Part shown: one piece after another, positions 1 through 8,450 of the stretch
Position numbering within the stretch: the stretch's first letter is position 1
Layout of the letters: every line of letters begins with the position of its first letter
NCBI RefSeq assembly: GCF_000568405.1
Contig: NZ_ARZY01000009.1
Location: forward strand, 1 to 64,000
Direction: 5' to 3'
Length of the DNA: 64,000 nt
DNA from: Catenovulum agarivorans DS-2
GTDB taxonomy: Bacteria; Pseudomonadota; Gammaproteobacteria; Enterobacterales; Alteromonadaceae
The notes under the pieces: model-generated
The model's database searches: none
What the model was told of the DNA's origin: nothing
Seen by the model: only the letters and a program-made list of their open reading frames with translations
Made by a program: the position numbers and the translations under genes

Positions 1-153
1 GGCAGCCGCTTCTAATGCTGCATTTGCAGAATTGGTGTTAACTACGTTTACTGCGGGGTAGGCAAAACCATTGTTTCTGGCGGTATCTAATAGATATTTT
101 ACCGTTTCACCAGTAGCTACGCCTGCTGGTACATTTTTGATTTCATTGCTCAT
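1..153 (-). CDS. fbaA: Class II fructose-bisphosphate aldolase (N-terminal 51 codons only)
   Basis: The gene is cut by the left window edge, so only the N-terminus is visible. The peptide starts MSNEIKNVPAGVATGETV and continues into an LLDTARNNGFAYPAVNVV stretch followed by NTNSANAALEAAA. This matches the N-terminal beta-strand and helix of E. coli-type FbaA (which reads PGVITGDDVQ, then FALPAVNCVGTDSINAVLETAA). The enzyme cleaves fructose-1,6-bisphosphate to DHAP and glyceraldehyde-3-phosphate in the cytoplasm using zinc. The start is the ATG whose complement is at 151-153, preceded by a GGAAGGA ribosome site. It lies 29 bp downstream of the triosephosphate isomerase gene on the same strand, and the two enzymes share DHAP, so co-transcription is likely. 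Catalytic zinc residues lie outside the window. Confidence 0.8.
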   Translation of the reverse strand, partial: MSNEIKNVPAGVATGETVKYLLDTARNNGFAYPAVNVVNTNSANAALEAAA

Positions 154-182
154 ATCGTCCTTCCCATGTTTTAGCGAGTGAT

Positions 183-950
183 TTAATTTTCCGGTGTAAC
201 TTGATTAGCTAACGCACAAATTTCTGAAAAATGTTCAGGGTCTAAACTGGCGCCGCCAACAAGCAGGCCATCGACATTTGGCATGGCTAATAGTTGAGCT
301 GCGTTGTTTTTGTTTACGCTGCCGCCATACAAAATACGAATGTTTTTGGCACTCTCCTCATCAAATATAGTGCACAATTCGTTAAAAATATATTCGTGGA
401 CTTCTTGTACCGATTCAGGGGTTGCGGCCTTGCCACTGCCAATTGCCCATATGGGCTCGTAAGCGATCGCAATTTGTTGGCCTTTGATATTTTGCCCTAA
501 CAAGGATTCGTGCAGTTGGCGGTATAAAATATGTTTAGTTAAACCAAGCTCGTGCTGCTGAGCGTTTTCACCAATACAAATTATCGGCATTAAGCCAGCT
601 GAAAGTGTGCTCGAAATTTTTGTATGGCACGAGGCGTTGTTTTCTAAAAACACTTGTCGGCGTTCAGAATGGCCGATTAAACAAAATTCGCAGCCAACCT
701 CTTTGAGCATTTGCGCCGATGTCTCACCGGTAAAAGCACCAGATTCAAATTTACTTACATTTTGACTGCCAATCATTATTTGTGAGTTTCGCAAAAAATT
801 AGCCATATTTCCTATGTACACGTAAGGTGGCGCAATACCTATTTGTACACGAAAATTTTGACGTAAAAATGAAGCAACTGAAGCACAAATTAAATCTGTA
901 CCGCCATTGAGTTTCCAGTTTGCGACAACGAGAGGTGGGCGTTCTTTCAT
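183..950 (-). CDS. tpiA: Triosephosphate isomerase
   Basis: This enzyme interconverts DHAP and glyceraldehyde-3-phosphate in the cytoplasm (glycolysis and gluconeogenesis). The family signatures are all present: VANWKLNG near the start (Asn and Lys of the active site), IGHSERR with the catalytic His, YEPIWAIGSGK with the catalytic Glu, and LYGGSVN for phosphate binding near the C-terminus. An in-frame ATG 13 codons upstream would give 268 residues. The start chosen here (MKERPPLVV) gives 255 residues, fits the usual length of about 250, and has an AGGAG ribosome site just upstream. It precedes the class II aldolase gene on the same strand. Nothing suggests that it is not the housekeeping copy. 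Confidence 0.93.
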   Translation of the reverse strand: MKERPPLVVANWKLNGGTDLICASVASFLRQNFRVQIGIAPPYVYIGNMANFLRNSQIMIGSQNVSKFESGAFTGETSAQMLKEVGCEFCLIGHSERRQVFLENNASCHTKISSTLSAGLMPIICIGENAQQHELGLTKHILYRQLHESLLGQNIKGQQIAIAYEPIWAIGSGKAATPESVQEVHEYIFNELCTIFDEESAKNIRILYGGSVNKNNAAQLLAMPNVDGLLVGGASLDPEHFSEICALANQVTPEN

Positions 951-1186
951 CCTAATCTCCTGATAGGCTTGATGATATAAATGTACCATTCCGCTTGGGT
1001 TGTTACTTTTGTTTTATCGTTGGATTTATTTACTAAAGGTTAATATCTCATGCTAGCTCTGAGATATGGCAGGATAAAGAGCAAAAAGTTTTATTTGTTG
1101 AATGGTCAGTATTGTGCTGAAGAATACTATTTTGGTGCGTTATATGCCGCTTTAACAGCATATTTTTAATTTGTTAACCTTTTATA

Positions 1187-1210
1187 CAAGAGGTGGCATG
1201 CCACCTCTTG
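1187..1210. terminator. 24-bp perfect palindrome, hairpin downstream of the esterase gene
   Basis: A perfectly self-complementary 24-bp sequence is centred on GGCATGCC, 22 bp beyond the stop of the minus-strand esterase gene. It could fold into a strong hairpin and end that transcript. No good T-run follows on the minus strand, so it may instead protect the 3' end or bind a protein. Confidence 0.45.
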
Positions 1211-1232
1211 CTCGAATAGCTTTAATAAAAGA

Positions 1233-2048
1233 TTAATCGATGTTTTTGGCCGATAGTTCTAGTTTAGCGAAAAACTTGAAGGTCGTTTGCACATGTTGGT
1301 GCCAATATTCCCAACTATGTTCCCCCTCAAAGCTGTCAAAAGTATAGTTTACAGCTAGTGTTTTTAGCTTGTTTTCTAGGTTTAAATTGCTCTGATACAA
1401 AACATCGTCCACACCGCAGTCGAACCTTAGTGGCGGGATGTCGCTTTTGTTTTGTTCAAGCCAATAGCAAATATCCGTTTCTCGTTGATTGTCACACTGG
1501 TATTCGCTTAGCTCAGTTGGTACAAAATGCGCCATATCGTCTATTTTAGTAATAGATGAGTGCGCTGAAATGCCACTGAATAAGTTTGGATATTTTGCAC
1601 CTAAGCGCAGTGCCCCATAGCCACCCATAGACAAACCGGATATATAAAAACGGCTGCTATCCGATACAGTGTCCTGTACTTGTTTGACTGCAGCGATAAC
1701 ATCTTCAGTAATCCATTTATCATAATCAGCATGTTTCTTGAGCGGTAAATAAGCACTGCCGTCATACAAGCCGCCGTCAGATGGCATGGCCAAAATAAAC
1801 TCAATGCCGCCTAATTCAGCTTGAACTTTTTCGTACGCTAGATGAATGCCACCCAGATACATCCAAACCCAAGCATTGCCATATACGCCGTGCATTAACA
1901 CAACAACTGGCAAATTTTCGCCTTGAGCATTACTGTTATATAACACAATGTCGTGACGTCTTTGCAGGTTGGAAGAATGTACAGTGACAAACTTAGTGTT
2001 GTCCGGCGTATATGCCGGATTAGAAATTTCTAAACGATTAATCGCCAT
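1233..2048 (-). CDS. Esterase D / putative esterase-family alpha/beta hydrolase
   Basis: A 271-residue serine hydrolase of the esterase D (PF00756-like) fold. The nucleophile elbow is GLSMGGYGAL. The likely acid is the Asp in FDCGVDD and the likely base the His in FEGEHSWEYW. HGVYGNAWVW would form the oxyanion loop. No signal peptide is visible, so it is probably cytoplasmic. Relatives include S-formylglutathione hydrolases and acyl or carbohydrate esterases, and the sequence does not decide between them. It lies 14 bp after the zinc alcohol dehydrogenase gene, so the two are almost certainly one operon. That pairing resembles formaldehyde-oxidation modules (dehydrogenase plus thioester hydrolase), but this assignment is inference. 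The ATG start follows directly in this operon spacing. Confidence 0.75.
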   Translation of the reverse strand: MAINRLEISNPAYTPDNTKFVTVHSSNLQRRHDIVLYNSNAQGENLPVVVLMHGVYGNAWVWMYLGGIHLAYEKVQAELGGIEFILAMPSDGGLYDGSAYLPLKKHADYDKWITEDVIAAVKQVQDTVSDSSRFYISGLSMGGYGALRLGAKYPNLFSGISAHSSITKIDDMAHFVPTELSEYQCDNQRETDICYWLEQNKSDIPPLRFDCGVDDVLYQSNLNLENKLKTLAVNYTFDSFEGEHSWEYWHQHVQTTFKFFAKLELSAKNID

Positions 2049-2062
2049 GTTATTTGCCCAAC

Positions 2063-3169
2063 TTAGCTAATTTTAATGACACCTTTGGCAATGCGGCCGT
2101 TAAGCATATCGTCAAAACCTTCAGCAACGGTTTCAAGTGTATAGGTTTTGGTTACAAGCTCGTCTAACAATAATTTACCGCTTTGATATAAAGACAAAAT
2201 GCGCGGGAAATCGCGATCTGGATTGCATTGGCCATATAGTGGGTTGATGTAAATTTTGTCCCATTCAAATAATTCACAGTCAAAATCAATACGCTGTTCT
2301 ATTCCGCTGACTTGTACTGCTGTGCCTGCGCTGCGAATCAGTTTTAGTGGGGCAGAGCCGAGAGCTGGAATTGCTGTACATTCAAATGCGTAGTCCGCAC
2401 CGCGGCCACCATTTAGTGCTTTAACATCGGCTGCGACTTGGTTGAAGTCTATATCGTCTCGTTTGGCGATAACACCATGGGTTGCACCAAATTTTTTCGC
2501 CTGTTCGATGCGTTCTTCATTAATGTCGATTGCAATTATTTTCGCAGCGCCTGATAATTTAGCGCCTTGAATTACATTTAAACCTACACCACCACAACCA
2601 ATAATACAGGCGGTTGAACCTGCTTTTAAATTGGCTGCATTTACAACTGAGCCCCAGCCAGTCATAACGCCACAACCAACAATGGAGGCTGATTCAAATG
2701 GAATGTCTACATCGGTTTTAACCACTGCAGATTCTTTAACCACAGTGTATTCGCACATAGTGCCTAAGTGGAATGAACGCTCCATTGGTTTTTCATCTTT
2801 AGTGCAAGCGTGTGCATGCGCATGACCTTTAAGTTCACAACCACAAACAGGTGAGTTGGTTTCGCAAATATGTGGATTGCCTTCTAAGCATTGAAAACAC
2901 TCGCCACATGGAATAGCCCAGTTTAAAATGACTTTGTCGCCAACTTTAACTTTGGTCACACCTTCACCAATAGCAGTAACAATACCTGCACCTTCGTGGC
3001 CGACGATAAATTCTTTGTTCCAGTTTTGAATTGAATCCCAGTCGGTATGACAAATACCAGACGCTTTTATGTTAACTTGTACTTCATGTGCACCAGGCTC
3101 ACCAACTTCTACTTCTGTGAGTTTAATATTGCCTTTACCGTCTGAAATAATTGCGCGTGATTTGATCAT
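2063..3169 (-). CDS. Zinc-dependent alcohol dehydrogenase (class III-like)
   Basis: A 368-residue medium-chain dehydrogenase. Catalytic-zinc ligands are Cys40 (GICHTDW) and His58/Glu59 (VGHEGAG). The structural-zinc lobe is CGECFQCLEGNPHIC (Cys88, 91, 94, 102). The NAD-binding Rossmann motif GCGGVGLNV lies near residue 192. A His-rich stretch (GHAHAHACTKD) at about residues 115-125 sits where class III enzymes vary. The overall layout resembles glutathione-dependent formaldehyde and aryl-alcohol dehydrogenases, but the substrate cannot be fixed from sequence. It is the first gene of a two-gene operon with the esterase and is divergent from the AraC regulator across 155 bp, which suggests regulation by that protein. 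Confidence 0.82.
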   Translation of the reverse strand: MIKSRAIISDGKGNIKLTEVEVGEPGAHEVQVNIKASGICHTDWDSIQNWNKEFIVGHEGAGIVTAIGEGVTKVKVGDKVILNWAIPCGECFQCLEGNPHICETNSPVCGCELKGHAHAHACTKDEKPMERSFHLGTMCEYTVVKESAVVKTDVDIPFESASIVGCGVMTGWGSVVNAANLKAGSTACIIGCGGVGLNVIQGAKLSGAAKIIAIDINEERIEQAKKFGATHGVIAKRDDIDFNQVAADVKALNGGRGADYAFECTAIPALGSAPLKLIRSAGTAVQVSGIEQRIDFDCELFEWDKIYINPLYGQCNPDRDFPRILSLYQSGKLLLDELVTKTYTLETVAEGFDDMLNGRIAKGVIKIS

Positions 3170-3324
3170 GAAAAACCTCTATTCAAATTTTGATTGAATA
3201 AATTTAAACATGCTTTTAACAACAAAACTGTTATATCAAAATCAATAAATGTCAAAATATTGCTATTTTTCAATTTTTAGTTGTAGACTAATTAGCACTA
3301 TTTGACTGAGATAAAGAGTATTCG
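3170..3324. promoter_or_regulatory. Divergent control region between alcohol dehydrogenase and araC-type regulator
   Basis: 155 bp of AT-rich DNA separate the two divergent starts. A promoter for each gene and AraC-type binding sites are expected here. I see no perfect palindrome, which is normal for AraC-family direct-repeat sites, and cannot name the -10 or -35 boxes with confidence. Confidence 0.4.
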
Positions 3325-4191
3325 GTGGCTAAACAAAAAGTATATTGTGAGCCGTTTTGCATTCAAAAGGGCTACAATTTCGAAGTGCATCACGTAAGCT
3401 ATGAGAGTAATTTAGGCTATTCGTGTTTTATGCACTTTCATGAAGTACATGAAATTATTATTTTTGAGCAAATAGACGGTATTTATTTTTATAGCCAAGG
3501 GCAGTCGCAACTACAAGATCATGACATTGTGTTTACCCCGAGCATGGAAACGCATGATTTTGAGTTGGAAGATAAAGCAAAATCTTGGTTTATCATTCAG
3601 TTTTTACCTGCTTTTTTAACCAACGAAAAGCTACATAATGTTGAAGCCTTTTTTCAGCAGGGCATGCATTTGCGTATGTCGGCTGAGCACTTTAAAGCAT
3701 TAAGCACGCAAGTCAAATGGCTACATGAGGCTTACCAACAAGATCCACAAGGTGATAAAAGTAACACGTTACTTAAGCTAATTTTATTATGGATAAGCGA
3801 GCACGCAAAGCCTGTTCAGTCAGTAAAAAGCCAAGGCATTAATCAAACACAAGGGTATGAGCGCTTATTACCCGTAGTTGAGTTGTTTAAAAAACAGTCT
3901 ACGGTTGAATTGCAATTAGAGCAAGCAGCAGACTTGTGCCATTTATCGCCATCTTATTTCTCAAGATTATTTAAGAGTGTCTTTAGGTGTAATTATTCAG
4001 AATATGCTAACAGACATAAACTTTACAACGCGGCGCGTATGTTGTCGCAAAGCAAAATGTCGATTACCGATATTGCATTTGAATTGAATTTTTCGACGCC
4101 ATCTCATTTTATTGCTTTGTTTAAAAAACAATTTGGTGTGACGCCGAAAAAGTACAAAATGCAGTTAGAACAGAGGCTGAATAAAGACTAA
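3325..4191 (+). CDS. AraC-family transcriptional regulator
   Basis: 288 residues. The N-terminal half is a cupin-like effector domain (MHFHEVHEIIIFEQIDG, then DIVFTPSMETHDF), the usual sugar- or ligand-sensing arm of AraC proteins. Residues about 185-285 contain the two helix-turn-helix units: LEQAADLCHLSPSYFSRLFK, then MSITDIAFELNFSTPSHFIA with the closing FKKQFGVTPKKY. It is divergent from the dehydrogenase-esterase operon, so that pair is the likely target. The start codon at 3325 appears to be GTG. The gene ends 7 bp from the convergent HAD phosphatase stop. Confidence 0.87.
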   Translation: MAKQKVYCEPFCIQKGYNFEVHHVSYESNLGYSCFMHFHEVHEIIIFEQIDGIYFYSQGQSQLQDHDIVFTPSMETHDFELEDKAKSWFIIQFLPAFLTNEKLHNVEAFFQQGMHLRMSAEHFKALSTQVKWLHEAYQQDPQGDKSNTLLKLILLWISEHAKPVQSVKSQGINQTQGYERLLPVVELFKKQSTVELQLEQAADLCHLSPSYFSRLFKSVFRCNYSEYANRHKLYNAARMLSQSKMSITDIAFELNFSTPSHFIALFKKQFGVTPKKYKMQLEQRLNKD

Positions 4192-4198
4192 ATGTTGT

Positions 4199-4846
4199 TT
4201 ACTTAACCAAAAATAGTGCATCGTTAAAGCTATTAAATACATATGCAGCTTGTTTGAGTAATTCAGGCTTAACTGGTAAATAGTCAGGAATAGCAACCGT
4301 TTGACAGCCAGCCGAAACCGCTGCAGCCACGCCTGCATTGGAATCTTCAAACACTAATACTTCGCTCGGCTTTAACTTTAACTGTTCGCAGGCCATTTGA
4401 TAGCAGCTTGGATCAGGTTTAGGGTGTTCAACCATATCGCCTGTAACGATTACTGAAAAACTTTGTAAAAAGTCAGTGCCTTGAAAAGTTGATATGGCCG
4501 CGTCGTGTACCGCACTTGTGACTAAACCAAGCGGAATGTTTAGCTTTTTAGCTTGACTAAAAAACGCTTCAAAGCCGGGTTTAATCGGCATGCCTGCCTT
4601 CTTCACTTGTTCATTGTATAAGCGCGTGCGTTGAATAAACTCATCAATAGGAAAATCTGGGCCAAATAATTTTTCTGCACCTTGATAGCTTTCAATGGCT
4701 CTTACACCAACAAAAGGGTCGTACATTTCAGCTGTGAAGTGAAAACCTAGCTCGTTAGCCGCTTTCACCCAAGACTCGCGGTAAACAGCTTCGCTATCAA
4801 AAATGGTTCCGTCTTTATCAAAAAGTATCGCTTTAAATTCGGACAT
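4199..4846 (-). CDS. HAD-superfamily phosphatase (beta-phosphoglucomutase / phosphoglycolate phosphatase type)
   Basis: 215 residues with the four HAD motifs. Motif I is FDKDGTIFDSE (nucleophile and general-acid Asp), motif II the Ser in GLVTSA, motif III the Lys in HPKPDPSCY, and motif IV FEDSNAGVAAA. A helical cap follows motif I, as in the HAD-IA subgroup that contains beta-phosphoglucomutase, phosphoglycolate phosphatase and 2-deoxyglucose-6-phosphatase. The protein is cytoplasmic. The substrate is unknown, and a sugar phosphate is likely from context. Motif I has Lys where Met, Leu or Phe is usual (DKDG rather than DMDG), which is tolerated in the superfamily. It lies between a sulfatase gene and the AraC gene. 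Confidence 0.85.
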   Translation of the reverse strand: MSEFKAILFDKDGTIFDSEAVYRESWVKAANELGFHFTAEMYDPFVGVRAIESYQGAEKLFGPDFPIDEFIQRTRLYNEQVKKAGMPIKPGFEAFFSQAKKLNIPLGLVTSAVHDAAISTFQGTDFLQSFSVIVTGDMVEHPKPDPSCYQMACEQLKLKPSEVLVFEDSNAGVAAAVSAGCQTVAIPDYLPVKPELLKQAAYVFNSFNDALFLVK

Positions 4847-4873
4847 GTGTTTCTCTTGTGTTTGAGTTTTAAC

Positions 4874-4909
4874 AAAAAAGGCTTTTGTGTTGCCACAAAA
4901 GCCTTTTCA
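4874..4909 (-). terminator. Rho-independent terminator after the sulfatase gene
   Basis: A perfect 14-bp inverted repeat (4876-4889 and 4894-4907) has a 4-nt loop. On the minus strand the stem is followed by TTTTGTT. It lies just beyond the sulfatase stop at 4932 and separates that transcript from the HAD gene. Confidence 0.8.
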
Positions 4910-4931
4910 ATTTACCGATTATTTATTGCAA

Positions 4932-6638
4932 TTAATAGGGATCGTTCGGTTTTAGTTTAATGATTTCAGCGTAATCGGTTATTTTGTTTTCAACTTTCCA
5001 TTGTTCACTCATTTTGGTCAACTTAGCGACTAACTCTGGCATTTGTTTAGCTAAGTTAGTGGTTTCACCCGGATCTCGGTTTAAGTCATATAGTTCAACA
5101 TTAATCCCTGGTTTAGCAAGCGTTTGCAAGTACCAACCTGGCTCAATTAACAACTTCCAACGACCCTGATAAATAACACTTTGTTGGCCTTTGTCGTTGT
5201 TGTAAATGGTTTCTGGTGGGGCAATTTCTTTACCTTTAAGTGATGCTAGTACACTGCGACCGTCCATAGGGTGAATTTTTTTGCCTCTGTAGGTTTTTGG
5301 AAATTCAGTTTTTGCCATCTCTAAGAAGGTAGGCATAAGATCACCAACCCAAATTACATCATCGTTAATTGTGTTTGGCTTAATAACACCCGGCCAAGTA
5401 GCAATGGCGTGTGCTCGTGCACCACCTTCCCACAACAAGGCTTTTACCCCGTTGTATGGCGCATTCATTAGGTCACCAATGTGTGATGCTGAACCATTGT
5501 CCGACATATATACAATTAAAGTATTGTCGTATTCGCCACTGTCTTTTAAGCTTTGAACCAACTTGCCGATGTTTTCATCCATTTTTTCCATCATTGCAGC
5601 ATGTACCGCTGACATCAGCCTAAATTCTTCAATTTTGGCTTTTTCTCGTTTGGTCCACATGTAATTGTTATTGCGGACTTTTGCATCTTCAGGAAACAAC
5701 CCTTGTTTCACTAAACCCGCGTGTCTGTCATCAGCAATTTTTTGTAAATCGCTGTAACGAGCTAAATATTTCTGTACTAACTCTTCAGGTGCTTGTAGTG
5801 GTTTGTGCGGTGCGCGATAAGCAACGTACATAAAAAACGGATCTTGTTTTTTCGAAGCATCTTCAATCATTTCTACTGCTCGGTCTGTCATGCCGTCAGT
5901 TGCATAAAAAGCTTGGCCTTTTTTACCATGACAATCGCTATACATTTTTTTCGCAAATGGCGTTTTTGCATAACAGTGCATCGTATAGTGATAATCGTAT
6001 TTTAGTTTTGCAGGTTTGTTGCCCTCAAAATATTCATGTGGTTTGTTAGGTAAATAAAATAAATTACCTTGTGCACCATGAAATACAAAGCTTTGTTGGA
6101 AACCACGTTGTGGTGGTAACGCCAAATAATCTAGCTCCATTTCTTCTTCGGTTAATTTCATTTGCGGTGGGTGAGTGCGTTTCCAACCATCGGCCATTTT
6201 GGGATTAAATTTAATGTAGCTGCCACCTAAGTGCCATTTACCCACCATAAGAGTCTGGTAACCATTGTCACCTAATAGCTCGGATATTAAAGGCTGGTCG
6301 TATGATAAACGGCCGCGATGTGCTTCGAATGGTAGTTCACGTACCCAATCGCCAACGACTCCACCACCAAAACCAACTTTAGCTGAATCAACCCCTGTTA
6401 ACAGTGATGCTCGGGTAGGGCTACAGCGTGCATTGCTATAAAATGAGCTGAAACGCATGCCTTGTTGTGCCAATGCATCTAAATGTGGTGTATCTATTTC
6501 ACCGCCAAAACTGCCAAGGTCGGTATAACCCGCATCGTCAGATAAAATGACGACAATATTAGGGCGTTGTTGTTCTGCCAGTACACCAAAAGTACTAACT
6601 GTAATTAAAAAACACACTAAAACTTTTAAATATCTCAC
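4932..6638 (-). CDS. Exported formylglycine-dependent sulfatase (S1 family)
   Basis: About 568 residues with an N-terminal signal peptide (VLVCFLITVSTFGVLA). The alkaline-phosphatase-like fold starts at RPNIVVILSDDAGYTDLG, whose Asp pair binds calcium. The modification site is CSPTR in YSNARCSPTRASLLTG, a canonical C-x-P-x-R whose Cys becomes formylglycine. GKWHLGG and the YMSDNGSASH region follow, the latter supplying further metal ligands. The enzyme should hydrolyse a sulfate ester on an algal polysaccharide in the periplasm. Two in-frame GTG starts exist, at 6650 and 6638. I prefer 6638, which gives a tidy signal peptide and moves the start away from the palindrome at 6656-6667, but this is not certain. 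The gene is divergent from the sugar transporter. The sulfated galactan position it attacks is unknown. Confidence 0.88.
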   Translation of the reverse strand: MRYLKVLVCFLITVSTFGVLAEQQRPNIVVILSDDAGYTDLGSFGGEIDTPHLDALAQQGMRFSSFYSNARCSPTRASLLTGVDSAKVGFGGGVVGDWVRELPFEAHRGRLSYDQPLISELLGDNGYQTLMVGKWHLGGSYIKFNPKMADGWKRTHPPQMKLTEEEMELDYLALPPQRGFQQSFVFHGAQGNLFYLPNKPHEYFEGNKPAKLKYDYHYTMHCYAKTPFAKKMYSDCHGKKGQAFYATDGMTDRAVEMIEDASKKQDPFFMYVAYRAPHKPLQAPEELVQKYLARYSDLQKIADDRHAGLVKQGLFPEDAKVRNNNYMWTKREKAKIEEFRLMSAVHAAMMEKMDENIGKLVQSLKDSGEYDNTLIVYMSDNGSASHIGDLMNAPYNGVKALLWEGGARAHAIATWPGVIKPNTINDDVIWVGDLMPTFLEMAKTEFPKTYRGKKIHPMDGRSVLASLKGKEIAPPETIYNNDKGQQSVIYQGRWKLLIEPGWYLQTLAKPGINVELYDLNRDPGETTNLAKQMPELVAKLTKMSEQWKVENKITDYAEIIKLKPNDPY

Positions 6639-6655
6639 TTTGTTTACCACTGTTT

Positions 6656-6667
6656 ATTGTTAACAAT
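6656..6667. promoter_or_regulatory. Operator-like palindrome ATTGTTAACAAT
   Basis: A perfect 12-bp palindrome lies immediately upstream of the sulfatase start in the 200-bp divergent region shared with the MFS transporter. The same core with one mismatch lies upstream of the GH86 gene (23269-23280). A 14-bp version lies upstream of the anhydrogalactose operon (58143-58156). Operator function is inferred from recurrence. Confidence 0.45.
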
Positions 6668-6869
6668 GGGTGTAAATGTATATCAATTTTTAGCTTTTGT
6701 CATATTTTGTTTTTATTTTTGAGTCTTTTTGATGTTGCTAATGATGCTCCAACCTGGTTTAACAACAGGGTTAATACTTGAGTAAAGTTAGCGGTTAAGA
6801 TTAAAAAAATGTATAAAATGTAATAACATGTATAACACTAGAATTGCGTGGTTAGGGTGCATTGTTCGA

Positions 6870-8450
6870 ATGAAGTATAGGTTAAATCCATCAATTGTGT
6901 ATTCTATTTTTGTTGCATTTGGTGGATTCATATTTGGTGTAGATACCGCGTTAATTTCCGGCACGTTAGACTTTATTGTCGATGATTTCTCTCTTGATGA
7001 ATTGGCGTTGGGAAACCTGGTAAGTGCGCCCGCTTTGGGTGTGTTGTTGGCGTTGGTATTGACTGGCTGGTTTTGTGATAAATACGGGCGCAAAACAACA
7101 TTGTTAGTAATTGCTTTAATGTATTTTATTTCAGCTGTCTGTTCCGCGTTTGCCCAATCTTACACACAATTGTTTTTTGCCAGAATGTTAGGCGGCATGG
7201 CATTCACCTCTTTATCATTGGCATCTATGTATATTGGTGAGATCGCACCAGCTAAACAAAGAGGTCGGTTAGTTTCACTAAATCAAATCTTGATAGTGAC
7301 GGGGGTAGTGTTTGCTCAATTATTCAACTACTTAGTTTTAACTTCTGGTAGTGCTATAAGCTGGCTGCCCGATAGCTTTGTTGTCAAGTCAAACGAATGG
7401 CGGTGGATGTTAGGATTTGAAATTGTTCCCGCGTTTATTTGGCTCGTGCTAATCAGTTTTATTCCAGAAAGCCCTAGATGGCTTATCGCCAAAGATAAGC
7501 TGGCCGAGGCAAAGCGAGTGTTAGCGAAAATTCACCCAGATGAAGACGTAGACGCAGAACTTAATAAACTTAAGTTATCTATTCAAACCGAAATTCGCCA
7601 ACCCAGTTTGTGGACTCGATTACTAACATTAACTGCAAAAAAATATCGGCTGATTATGCTGATTGGTATTACATTCGCGTGTGTGCAACCGCTAACTGGG
7701 ATAAATCCGATTTTGTATTTTGCACCAATGATTTTCGCGCAAACTGGAGTCTCAGCTGAGGCTGCCTATGCACATACGGTTTTAATTGGGCTGGTTGGTT
7801 TTTTCACCACTCTGTGGACGGTATTGTATATTGAGCGTTACGGTCGCAGGTTTTTGGTAAACTTGGGCTTGCTAATGTCGGTGGCAGGTTTATTAGTATG
7901 TAGTTGGGCTTTCTCGCAAGCGACTTATTTAATGACCACTGAATCTTTAGTGGAGCTACAACAGTCTTTTGCTGTTCTTCAAGACATTGATGTATCCACT
8001 ATGGTAGGTGTGGTTTACACCAGCGAAGCGCATTTTGTTGGAGAATTTGAACGGCTAACAGGGCAGACCTTATCTAAGCCTGTGTTAAAAGCCATAATAG
8101 GTGCAGCAATTACAGTTGATCTGTGGTTGGTTTTATTTGGGATATTGACTGTAGTTGGCGCTTTCCATATATCGATTGGCCCAGTAATGTGGGTGGTGTT
8201 TTCCGACATTGTTCCTACGCAATACCGCGCAATTATGATCCCGCTATTTGCCTTTGTTACTTCGATTGTCAGTTATTTAATGCAGACTTTTTTCCCATGG
8301 ATGTTGGCAAGCTGGGGAGCCGACGGGGTGTTCGCAAGTTATGCAGCTGCATCTGCCGTCGGCTTTGTATTGCTATATAAGCTTTTGCCCGAAACTACCG
8401 GCAAAGCAATTGAAGATATAGAGCTTATGTTAACTCGACGCAATCATTAA
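6870..8450 (+). CDS. Sugar-porter MFS transporter (XylE-like)
   Basis: A 12-helix major facilitator of the sugar porter family, about 526 residues. Signatures are GWFCDKYGRKTTLL between TM2 and TM3, IPESPRWLIAK before the central loop, QPLTGINPILYFAP in TM7, the ERYGRRFL motif-A repeat, and PETTGKAIEDIE at the C-terminus. About 60 extra residues between TM9 and TM10 form a periplasmic loop. The likely role is proton-coupled import of a monosaccharide released from the galactan. An ATG at 6828 would add 14 residues (MYNTRIAWLGCIVR). I chose 6870 because sugar porters start shortly before TM1, though neither start has a strong ribosome site. It is convergent with the LacI gene, and the stops overlap by 4 bp. 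Confidence 0.88.
   Translation: MKYRLNPSIVYSIFVAFGGFIFGVDTALISGTLDFIVDDFSLDELALGNLVSAPALGVLLALVLTGWFCDKYGRKTTLLVIALMYFISAVCSAFAQSYTQLFFARMLGGMAFTSLSLASMYIGEIAPAKQRGRLVSLNQILIVTGVVFAQLFNYLVLTSGSAISWLPDSFVVKSNEWRWMLGFEIVPAFIWLVLISFIPESPRWLIAKDKLAEAKRVLAKIHPDEDVDAELNKLKLSIQTEIRQPSLWTRLLTLTAKKYRLIMLIGITFACVQPLTGINPILYFAPMIFAQTGVSAEAAYAHTVLIGLVGFFTTLWTVLYIERYGRRFLVNLGLLMSVAGLLVCSWAFSQATYLMTTESLVELQQSFAVLQDIDVSTMVGVVYTSEAHFVGEFERLTGQTLSKPVLKAIIGAAITVDLWLVLFGILTVVGAFHISIGPVMWVVFSDIVPTQYRAIMIPLFAFVTSIVSYLMQTFFPWMLASWGADGVFASYAAASAVGFVLLYKLLPETTGKAIEDIELMLTRRNH

Noticed and set aside
6788-7093. Open frame antisense to the MFS transporter
   Set aside because: It overlaps the well-supported transporter gene and has no recognisable domain.
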